Assembly (NCBI GenBank): GCA_964484465.1
Contig: CAZAFL010000020.1
Span: 1-59,029 of the forward strand
DNA length: 59,029 nucleotides
Direction of reading: 5' to 3'
Source: CAZAFL01 sp964484465
Lineage (GTDB): Bacteria; Bacteroidota; Ignavibacteria; UBA10030; SZUA-254
The notes under the pieces were generated by a model, which saw nothing but the letters and a program-made list of their open reading frames with translations, had not been told where the DNA came from and ran no database searches. A program made the translations under genes and the position numbers. The stretch's first letter is position 1. Each line of letters opens with the position of its first letter. Below are positions 1 to 7,705 of this stretch, piece after piece.

Positions 1-54
1 TTAGCAAACAGCGCTAACTCTTGTCATTTTGGAATTGGGGGATCCCCGCCCGAT

Positions 55-74
55 TGAACGATTTCAGTCGTTCA
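55..74 (-). other. Hairpin downstream of the T9SS cargo gene
   Basis: A perfect 7-bp inverted repeat (TGAACGA / TCGTTCA, 6-nt loop) lies about 20 bp beyond the stop codon of the gene ending at 93. There is no T-tract on the minus strand, so it is at best a weak terminator or an mRNA-end-stabilising hairpin. A second GC palindrome (GGGGATCCCC) sits at about 38-47. Confidence 0.3.
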
Positions 75-92
75 GGCAGGAATTACGGCTCC

Positions 93-1538
93 TTATTTCA
101 ATAGCATCATCTTTTCTATCCGAGAGTACATTTTGCCCGGGTCCGAAAGAGATACAGCTTCAAGCTTGCAGAAATACACTCCGCTCGCAACACCGACTGC
201 ATTCCATTGTACCGATTTATATCCCGCCGGTTCATTTCCATCCGCGATCGTCGCGACCGTTTGTCCGAGAACATTGTATATTCTCACTGTAACCTTGCTG
301 TCAACGGGAAGCTGGTATTTTAGCGTCGTCGTGGGATTGAACGGATTTGGATAATTATGCTGTAAGGCGAATTGCTTCGGCAGAGCATCTCCCGACAACG
401 CTGAAAGCCTCAATTGAAAGCGGGAGAGGACCCCCTGTGATCCTCGTCGAGCGAGGCCTGACACCCGGATTGATCCGCTGCCCTTCAGCTCAACCGGCTC
501 GCCATCGATCAGCAGGGCGGCGTGAGTGCGTTCATTATAGACATGCCACTGCACCGAAAGAGGATACGCCACCGATGAAGCCAGAATAGGGACGTCCTTC
601 GATTTCTCATTGTCTGCAACCTCCAGTGCCCGCTGCGTTGCGTATCTCACATCAAAGTCGCCGGGGGGCGGGGACGGCGGCAACTCGAATTTGCCGGGAA
701 TGACATTTGTTGAGTCAGGAGTGAAATATAATGTCTGTGATTTCCCTTCGGCGTCGGTGAAAACAAGGGAACTGAAATCTGAGCCAATGGCCTCCCCCCT
801 GGATGATCCCGCAGTACCGGATTGAACAATCGCCGGAGTCCGGGGAATCAGCACAGACCCCCATTGAAGGACAATCTTGCCTGCGTTCGCGACTTTTATC
901 CAGTAGCCAATGCCGGGAAATAGAGTGTCGGCACGTTTGTATCCAGAGGAGTATCCATAAACATCTGAATTGATGACCGTCGGCGATACTGCCCGAATGT
1001 AAGCCGCGGGAAGCGGAGAGGAAATACTGCCGATCAGATTCCAGCCATTCCTTACTACCACGGAATCCTCCGTGACACTGATGCCCTGAAGATGCACTGT
1101 GTTGGCAGAGCCGAATTTAAGCCAGTAGCCGCTGCCGAGAAGAAGCGTGTCCACTTGTACATAGGAACCCTGAAAAGCGTACGCAGATGTCGTTGCAGAG
1201 GGATACAGTACGGATGTTCTGTTATCACTCATGTAGAGCGGGACGGAGATCATGTTCCAGCGTGATGTGAAATGCTGATCGAGAGTTGTCGTAGGGATTA
1301 TCCTGACACTCGGAATATAGCCGCTTTCGTTGCTGATTCCTCCGAAAATCATCGCGCCAACTACGGGCTGACCGATGGATGATTGAAGCGTGATGCCTCC
1401 GCCATTGGATGTTCCACCGCCATTGTCGATGACATGCAATGGATGGATAACCTGAGCGAAGAGGGGAACGCCGGCCACGGAGAGCATAAGAACGATGACC
1501 ATCAAAGCTCCGCTAGCTACCGAACAATAAGTTTTCAT
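93..1538 (-). CDS. Secreted protein with C-terminal type IX secretion (T9SS) sorting domain
   Basis: A 481-residue secreted protein. I chose the start at 1538 because AGGAG stands a few bases upstream and the protein then opens with a normal signal peptide (MKTYCSV... to VPLFAQ); an in-frame start at 1607 would put 23 basic residues before it. The middle holds two repeats with the signature W-N-x-I-(S/G) ... GYW(L/I)K, followed by a beta-rich segment. The last ~80 residues carry the type A T9SS sorting domain (YPNPFNPTTTLKYQLP, then VYNVLGQTV), which directs export through the outer membrane and surface attachment. The same architecture recurs in the gene at 7706-10603. The real substrate or partner is unknown. 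It lies 65 bp downstream of the S74 fibre-like gene and is probably co-transcribed with it. Confidence 0.85.
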   Translation of the reverse strand: MKTYCSVASGALMVIVLMLSVAGVPLFAQVIHPLHVIDNGGGTSNGGGITLQSSIGQPVVGAMIFGGISNESGYIPSVRIIPTTTLDQHFTSRWNMISVPLYMSDNRTSVLYPSATTSAYAFQGSYVQVDTLLLGSGYWLKFGSANTVHLQGISVTEDSVVVRNGWNLIGSISSPLPAAYIRAVSPTVINSDVYGYSSGYKRADTLFPGIGYWIKVANAGKIVLQWGSVLIPRTPAIVQSGTAGSSRGEAIGSDFSSLVFTDAEGKSQTLYFTPDSTNVIPGKFELPPSPPPGDFDVRYATQRALEVADNEKSKDVPILASSVAYPLSVQWHVYNERTHAALLIDGEPVELKGSGSIRVSGLARRGSQGVLSRFQLRLSALSGDALPKQFALQHNYPNPFNPTTTLKYQLPVDSKVTVRIYNVLGQTVATIADGNEPAGYKSVQWNAVGVASGVYFCKLEAVSLSDPGKMYSRIEKMMLLK

Positions 1539-1603
1539 ATTTGCATCTCCTGCTTTGAATCTGATGTTAGGGTGCATCTTTATCCGAATCCTGCGCTTAT
1601 TTC

Positions 1604-3577
1604 TCACTTCACATCTCCCGAGGGATGATTCAGAGAGCCGTTCTTTGCCGATACAAGGGTCTTCAAGGAGGCCTCCAGTGTATTCAAACGGTTTTTGAGT
1701 TCATCATTACTTGATTGCAGCTCCTTGTTGGCGGCGCTCAGCTCCTGGACCGCTTTCACCAACGGCACGACAAACTCCGCATAGCGTAAACCGTAATAGT
1801 CATTTTCATTTTGGGGCTTGTCGACTCCGCTGAAATCAAAGCCGAGAGTCTGGGCAGCCGCCTCGACTTCCTGTGCCACGAAGCCGGTCGATCTCATCTG
1901 CTCTTTTTCGAGAAGCGCTTTCTGATGCATGCTATTTGCCTCAGAACTCATTTGACTCTTTTGCTTATCATTCCGGTGAAGGAATGCATCCATCCCCGTC
2001 GCATCAAAGTTATAGGTAATCGGTCTGAGCTTGTTGATAAATTCCAATCCCGGCACGTTCTCCCTGATATTTTTCTTAAACCTGCCATCACTTACGTTCG
2101 TCCAGCTGGCCCAACCTCCATACGAAACAGTAGCAGAATTTCCAAACCGGGCCGTGCTCACTCCGCCCACGACAGTGCCCTGTCCGATTGCGATCACATT
2201 GTAATAATCAGCGGCGTTGACATCAGTATTCGCTCCGACGAAGACATTGTTGTACCCGTTGTTGTATCCTGCGCCAGCGTTATGGCCTACTGCGACGTTA
2301 TATTGTGAAGCAGTAGTCGATATTAGCGCTCCATATCCAACGGCGGTATTGTAACTTTCAACATTATTGGCAAGTGCATCCGAGCCAATGGCAGTATTGT
2401 AACGTCCTGTGGAATTCCACTTAAGTGCCGCATAGCCGCTTGCGGTATTCTCGTATCCTGTAGTATTGGAAGTGCCTGCATAACTGCCGAAAAAGGTATT
2501 CCAGTAACCTGACCCAGCAGGATTATTATTGCTTCCTGCATTATATCCCACAAAACTATTCGTCCAGTTGTCCGAGTGGATCCGCATTAATTCTAAACCA
2601 ATGGAGTCGCGTAACTTAATCATCGGACTGGAGTTCGCTTGCTGATAATATGCATCAATGAGGAGCTGAGTGGTATTGAGACCTTTGATATGCAGCTTCG
2701 ATGATGGATTTGATGTCCCGATGCCGACGTTACCATTCCCCCTTATCATGAAGAGATTACTGCCTGCTTGATTCCTTGATTGAAGTGAGACATCGTTTGC
2801 AGAAGTTCCTGCACTTACAACCAGTCCGTACGACTGGTCATTGGCGAGACTGGAAGTAGCGATATTCGCTGCGAAGTTCGATGGATTTGTTTGAGTCACT
2901 TTGAATTTGTTATCGAGGTTTGATGTCCCCACTCCCAGATTGCCGTTGAAATAAGAATTCTGGTCCTTATAGAGAACAAGATTCGAGTTTACATCGCTTG
3001 CAACGCGCCCGTTCGTAACAAAGTCCAGCCAACCACCGACATTCATCGCATCGTAGTAGGCAGGACCATCGCTGCGGGTAAAAAGGATGTTATTTCCATC
3101 CAACTTCGTGTCGTACGTGCCATTACTGATGTGGAAAAGGGAAGTCGGGCTCGTCGTACCGATGCCAACGTTGCCGCTCGTGTAATTGATAGTATTACCG
3201 CCGATTGACCATGGCGCGAGCGACGAGGGTGCACTCGTCATCACAGACCTTGGCGAGAACTCCGGATCAGTTCCCTTTGTCACACCGAGATAGAGTTGTT
3301 GATTCAGATTCACGCCCGATAAAGAGGTTACATTGCCAAGAGGTACACTGAATGTCCCCTGATGTACTGGGAGCGTGTCCGTTTCGGTCCATATCGCAAC
3401 GCCGGATGTTGGCACAGCGTAGAGAGAAAATCGCAGAACGTATGTTGAGTCCGCGACGGGTAAACCGCCTCCCTTCGAAAGAAATCCCTGGTACGAAATG
3501 GTGTGCGGCGCCTGGCCGTAGGTGACAACACTCATTGCGAGAAGCGAGAAGAAAAGAACGATGAAAATAGGTTTCAT
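1604..3577 (-). CDS. Fibre-like secreted protein with C-terminal S74 intramolecular chaperone
   Basis: A 657-residue protein. The start at 3577 is preferred over 3589 because GGAG lies 7-10 bases upstream and it begins a clean signal peptide (MKPIFIVLFFSLLAMSV). After an N-terminal domain beginning HTISYQGFLSKGG come repeated NVGIGT(T/S)xP segments typical of phage-tail-fibre-like stalks, then YadA-head-like repeats (NTAIGSDAL, NTAVGYGAL, NVAVGHNAG). From about residue 495 comes the S74 endosialidase-type chaperone (DGRFKKNIRENVPGLEFI, with GFVAQEVE), and the end is a coiled coil. In the family, this domain trimerises the fibre and cleaves itself off. No PNPFNP tail is present. It is likely a trimeric surface fibre; such proteins are common in environmental Bacteroidota and need not mean a prophage, and no phage genes are nearby. 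Confidence 0.85.
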   Translation of the reverse strand: MKPIFIVLFFSLLAMSVVTYGQAPHTISYQGFLSKGGGLPVADSTYVLRFSLYAVPTSGVAIWTETDTLPVHQGTFSVPLGNVTSLSGVNLNQQLYLGVTKGTDPEFSPRSVMTSAPSSLAPWSIGGNTINYTSGNVGIGTTSPTSLFHISNGTYDTKLDGNNILFTRSDGPAYYDAMNVGGWLDFVTNGRVASDVNSNLVLYKDQNSYFNGNLGVGTSNLDNKFKVTQTNPSNFAANIATSSLANDQSYGLVVSAGTSANDVSLQSRNQAGSNLFMIRGNGNVGIGTSNPSSKLHIKGLNTTQLLIDAYYQQANSSPMIKLRDSIGLELMRIHSDNWTNSFVGYNAGSNNNPAGSGYWNTFFGSYAGTSNTTGYENTASGYAALKWNSTGRYNTAIGSDALANNVESYNTAVGYGALISTTASQYNVAVGHNAGAGYNNGYNNVFVGANTDVNAADYYNVIAIGQGTVVGGVSTARFGNSATVSYGGWASWTNVSDGRFKKNIRENVPGLEFINKLRPITYNFDATGMDAFLHRNDKQKSQMSSEANSMHQKALLEKEQMRSTGFVAQEVEAAAQTLGFDFSGVDKPQNENDYYGLRYAEFVVPLVKAVQELSAANKELQSSNDELKNRLNTLEASLKTLVSAKNGSLNHPSGDVK

Positions 3578-3789
3578 GTCGTACTCCATAAGGATTGTTG
3601 ACCGGTTAATCGTTTATTGCAGAAACTTCTGAACGTGCGACACTTAGTTCAACAGACCCCATTGGCATATTGCATTTCATCTCTCTTGAGATAGACCTGA
3701 AATGAGGAAGATGGGAAAGAACTAAACACGCACTGATATAATGTACCAGAGAACAGGCAGGGTTTCAATCACGTATTTGCGGGAGGGCG

Positions 3790-3818
3790 TTGACTCCATG
3801 CCGGATTTTGGCTAAATT
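3790..3818 (+). promoter_or_regulatory. Sigma-70-type promoter for the propeller histidine kinase
   Basis: TTGACT (3790-3795), a 17-bp spacer and TAAATT (3813-3818) lie 24 bp upstream of the start codon at 3843. Hexamers and spacing are close to the general housekeeping consensus; whether the local sigma factor uses this form is inferred. Confidence 0.5.
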
Positions 3819-3842
3819 AGTCAGGGAAAGCAATCTCACGAC

Positions 3843-6800
3843 ATGTCGAACCGACTTTCGTTCCTTCATATACTTGCTGCGCTTTTGCTGATACTGTACC
3901 CCGGGCACGCACGCACCAAACCCGTTTCTTCAAATGATCAGGAACGAATATCGTTCGAACACATCCCTTCTCCTAACTTCGGCATCATCAACTGTATCAT
4001 CCGTGATGACCGCGGGTTCCTCTGGTTCGGAACTACCAAGGGATTATGCAGGTACGATGGGTATCAGGTTCGGGTGCTGTCCGTAGGCAACGACCTGCCG
4101 CTCTCCGGCAATGTTCCTGGTCATGACCGCCAGGTCGTGACGTCGATGATCAGGATGAACGACGGTTCCATCTTACTCGGGGCTGACCTTGGTTTGTGGC
4201 TGTTCAACCCCGCGAGTGAGCAATTCGCTCCCGTGCAGTGGGACAGTGCCTCCGCTGCTGACCGCATTACCGCGCTAGTTCGAGATACGGGAAATGTCGT
4301 GTGGATCGGGACGGTAACCCGAGGAGTCTTCAGATTTGACCTGAGGACCCACATCATCCAAGCTTATTCCATGCGGCAGGGGCTGAGCGACAACTGGATA
4401 ACCTCTCTGCTCATCGACCACGACCGAAGGCTATGGGTGGGAACAGGTAATGGAGGACTTAATCTCATTGACCTGTCAGGAAGAATTCTAAGGCACTACA
4501 TCAGGAAATCGCAGGAACAGTGCAGCCTGTTTTCAGACCATATCACTGCTCTTTGCGAGAAAGATGAAAGGGAGCTGTGGATTGGTACCGAAGACGGTCT
4601 GAATGTGCTCGACATGCAGTCTGGACAGCTTCGCTGTATTCAGTTACCCTCCCCACGACGCCACACCGTCTACTCACTTGCAACTGATCCGGACAAAAGA
4701 GTGTGGATTGCCGCATCGGAGCTGGGCCTTTTTTCGTTTGCAGCCGGGGAGTTGAAGCAATTTACTTCATCCGGTGATCTTGAGCGTTCGCTTGGCTCGG
4801 TGACAGCAGTGTACACCGATCCTGTCGCTTCGAATCGATCCGGTCTGCTTCTGTGGATTGGTACACGCAACGGTTGCGACAAAGTGTTAATCACCAGGAA
4901 TCCGTTCTCCAACTACATCCGGGACCGGAACTTAGTTCCGTTGAGTCGTGGCGCCGTCCTGTCTGTCTGTGAAGACCATCTTGGGGTTTTGTGGGTTGCA
5001 TTATGGGGTGGCGGGGTTAACGGTCTGCGGCAAATGAACGGAAATTATCAGCGCATCTATGCTTTCTCCTCAAGCGAAAAATCGCGATTGTCCCTTCCGA
5101 ATGACGACATCAATGCAGTGATTGAGGATCACCGGGGGAATCTTTGGATTGGAACGAAAAATGGACTTGCAGTCCTGGACAGTATGCGCACACATGTTTC
5201 CATCATCAATCATCTTGATGGAGATTCCACGTCGCTTGCGGGTAACGCAGTGAATACGATTCACGAGGATCGCGAGGGCGGCATATGGATCTCCACCGAG
5301 GCGGGACTCTCAAAACTTATCGATGAACGACACCATCGATTCAGGAATTTCTTGAATAATCCAAATGACGCTCGGGCATTCGGGGGCAACTTCGTGTCAG
5401 ATATTACGGAAGACCATGCCGACCGGTTGTGGGTTGGGACCTACGGAAGAGGAATAAACAGGCTTGAGCCTAACGGACGGTTCACACGATTTCTTGACGC
5501 GTCGGATTCAACCTTCAATCGGGAAAACTTCATCTACACCTTAGTTGAAAGCCGGGATGGAATGTTCTGGCTCAGTACACGCGCTGGTTTAGTGTTGTTC
5601 GATCCTCGTGCAGAAACGTTTGTCCATCATCAGATTGACCAGCTGCACGATGCACACATTCATGGCATTTTTCCCGATGAGAGCAACGGTCTGTGGCTCT
5701 CGACCTCGATCGGGCTCACAAAGTACAATCCGCGATCAAACGCGGTCACCCGGTTCGGCAATGAGCAGGGGCTGCTGTTCAACGAATGTTTTTCAAGATT
5801 TTACCGGAGCAAGCGGGGCATGCTCTTCGTTGGAGGCATCGACGGCTTCGCTCAATTTGACGTCACCGATCTTACGGCACACGCACAGCCTCCGGAAATT
5901 GCAATTACAACCTTCAAGGTTCTCAACCGGGAAATCCCCTCCGCCGGAACATTGCCAGACACGTATGTCCTGCCGTATAACCAGAATGTGCTGTCATTTT
6001 CATTCGCCGCACTGGATTATTCCGACCCGCTCCACAACAGATTTACATACATGATGGAGGGAATCGATCCGCAATGGGTAGATGCCGGCACAAGAAATTC
6101 TGCGAGCTACGCAAACCTCCAGCCAGGCAGTTATGTCTTTCGGGTTCGCGGCTGCAACAGCGATAATATCTGGAACGAAACGGGCACCTCCATCGCCATA
6201 ATCATCACGCCCCCGTACTGGCAAACATGGTGGTTTCGGATTCTCATTTCGGCAGCCCTGGCTGGAGCAATTCTCCTCGCCTACCGGTATCGTCTGCGCA
6301 AGCTTCTGGAAATGGAGAGGCTCAGGCTTCGCATCGCGAACGATTTGCATGACGATGTTGGAAGCAACCTCAGTGTCATCGCAATGGCAAGCAGGTCCGC
6401 ACAGCGAGCGCCGGAACTCTCTCAGACGACAAAGGGGAAACTTGACGAAATCTACGATACGGCGATCACAACCGCAGAAGGAATGAAAGACATCGTGTGG
6501 TTTATCAAACCGAAGGGAGACGCTTTGAATGACCTTCTCCTCCGCATGAAGGAAACCGCCGCCTCGCTGCTTGGGGATATCGAGTATACGTTTCAAGGAC
6601 CCGGAAGTGAAACTTCACCAAGAATCAGCATCGATTTCAAGCGGAACTTTTTCCTTGCCTATAAAGAGATCCTTACGAACGTCGTGAAACATGCCGACGC
6701 ATCGGATGTGCGCATTCAGTTGACGTGCCAGGATTCGATGCTTGAAATGGTCATTCAGGACAACGGGCGTGGTTTCCAGCAATCAACAGTGCGACATGGA

Positions 6801-6908
6801 AACGGACTTGCAAGCCTTCACGAGCGGGCGGCAAATCTCAGTGGACAATGCGAAATCGAAACTCTGCCTGGAAAGGGTACAATGGTACGATTTTGCGGTC
6901 ACTTATGA
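3843..6908 (+). CDS. Two-component sensor histidine kinase with propeller and Y_Y_Y sensor domains
   Basis: A 1021-residue membrane kinase. An N-terminal signal peptide or anchor (to about residue 25) precedes roughly 650 residues of two-component-regulator propeller repeats, seen as repeated LWIGT/LWFGT and GLxxxD units. A Y_Y_Y domain follows (about 690-780, ending PGSYVFRVRGCNS), then one membrane segment near residue 795-815. The cytoplasmic part is a HisKA_3 dimerisation domain with phosphoacceptor His836 in NDLHDDVGSNLS and a C-terminal HATPase_c domain (N box NVVKHADA, G box DNGRGF, then GNGLASLHER). This is the NarX/DesK (HPK7) layout that pairs with LuxR-type regulators, and such a regulator follows directly. 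The ligand cannot be told; in Bacteroidota such propellers often sense polysaccharide or surface signals. Confidence 0.9.
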   Translation: MSNRLSFLHILAALLLILYPGHARTKPVSSNDQERISFEHIPSPNFGIINCIIRDDRGFLWFGTTKGLCRYDGYQVRVLSVGNDLPLSGNVPGHDRQVVTSMIRMNDGSILLGADLGLWLFNPASEQFAPVQWDSASAADRITALVRDTGNVVWIGTVTRGVFRFDLRTHIIQAYSMRQGLSDNWITSLLIDHDRRLWVGTGNGGLNLIDLSGRILRHYIRKSQEQCSLFSDHITALCEKDERELWIGTEDGLNVLDMQSGQLRCIQLPSPRRHTVYSLATDPDKRVWIAASELGLFSFAAGELKQFTSSGDLERSLGSVTAVYTDPVASNRSGLLLWIGTRNGCDKVLITRNPFSNYIRDRNLVPLSRGAVLSVCEDHLGVLWVALWGGGVNGLRQMNGNYQRIYAFSSSEKSRLSLPNDDINAVIEDHRGNLWIGTKNGLAVLDSMRTHVSIINHLDGDSTSLAGNAVNTIHEDREGGIWISTEAGLSKLIDERHHRFRNFLNNPNDARAFGGNFVSDITEDHADRLWVGTYGRGINRLEPNGRFTRFLDASDSTFNRENFIYTLVESRDGMFWLSTRAGLVLFDPRAETFVHHQIDQLHDAHIHGIFPDESNGLWLSTSIGLTKYNPRSNAVTRFGNEQGLLFNECFSRFYRSKRGMLFVGGIDGFAQFDVTDLTAHAQPPEIAITTFKVLNREIPSAGTLPDTYVLPYNQNVLSFSFAALDYSDPLHNRFTYMMEGIDPQWVDAGTRNSASYANLQPGSYVFRVRGCNSDNIWNETGTSIAIIITPPYWQTWWFRILISAALAGAILLAYRYRLRKLLEMERLRLRIANDLHDDVGSNLSVIAMASRSAQRAPELSQTTKGKLDEIYDTAITTAEGMKDIVWFIKPKGDALNDLLLRMKETAASLLGDIEYTFQGPGSETSPRISIDFKRNFFLAYKEILTNVVKHADASDVRIQLTCQDSMLEMVIQDNGRGFQQSTVRHGNGLASLHERAANLSGQCEIETLPGKGTMVRFCGHL

Positions 6909-6974
6909 TGAAAAACGTCTCCCCGCAGATGCGTGATTGCTTTTCGCCCCTGGCAATTCTATACTTCATCAATC

Positions 6975-7640
6975 ATGCTTGAAACGACGACATCACAATC
7001 AGAATCGACGAATACGGTATGGCTGGTCGAAGACAACAGCCGGTTCAGGAATAATATTACAAGTCTCATTAATGAAACGGCCGGATTGAATTGTGATGTT
7101 GCTGTCGGTTCATGTGAAGAAGCATTGCAACACCTCTCGACCGATGCAGCTCCCGACTTCATTCTGATGGATATCGGACTGCCGGGGATTGACGGGATCG
7201 AAGGAATCCGGCAGGTGAAGTCCGTTGCACCATCGGTCAAGATCATCATGCTCACAGTGTTTGATGACAACGAGAAGATATTCCGTGCGATATGCGCCGG
7301 TGCATCGGGTTATCTCCTCAAGAGCGCCGCTCCCGATGACATTATGAGATCGTTGAAGGATATTCTCAACGGTGGTGCACCGATGAACGCACAGATCGCC
7401 CGCAAAGTTCTTGAGATGTTCACCGACATCGCGGCTCCGAAAGGGAATTACGCCATCACGCCGGCAGAAAAGGAAATCCTCCTTCAACTTGTCCAGGGAA
7501 ATCCCAAAAAACAAATCGCCCACGACCTCGGCGTAAGCTTTCATACCGTTGATACTCATCTTCGAAACATTTATGGCAAACTCCAGGTCCATAGCCGCAG
7601 CGAGGCAGTGGCAAAAGCACTGAAAGAGAGACTACTTTAA
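6975..7640 (+). CDS. LuxR/NarL-family response regulator, partner of the upstream kinase
   Basis: A receiver plus DNA-binding regulator of 221 residues from the start at 6975; an in-frame upstream start at 6933 is possible, and neither has a clear ribosome site. The receiver shows the acidic pocket (VEDN), the phosphoacceptor Asp in FILMDIGLPG and the conserved Lys in GYLLKSAAP. The C-terminal LuxR helix-turn-helix reads ITPAEKEILLQL ... IAHDLGVSFHTVDTHLRNIY. It starts 66 bp after the kinase stop, in the same direction, so the two are most likely one operon and one signalling pair. Target promoters are not known; the oppositely oriented VCBS/T9SS gene next door is a reasonable candidate by position only. 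Confidence 0.85.
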   Translation: MLETTTSQSESTNTVWLVEDNSRFRNNITSLINETAGLNCDVAVGSCEEALQHLSTDAAPDFILMDIGLPGIDGIEGIRQVKSVAPSVKIIMLTVFDDNEKIFRAICAGASGYLLKSAAPDDIMRSLKDILNGGAPMNAQIARKVLEMFTDIAAPKGNYAITPAEKEILLQLVQGNPKKQIAHDLGVSFHTVDTHLRNIYGKLQVHSRSEAVAKALKERLL

Positions 7641-7705
7641 ATTTTCAGCTCAGGTAACTTGCTGGCTTTCCGTGTGGGCCCTCTTGCTTTAAAGGAGGAA
7701 ATTTC

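Noticed and set aside
1604..3577. Prophage interpretation of the S74 fibre protein
   Set aside because: It has a signal peptide and no phage structural, lysis or integration genes nearby.
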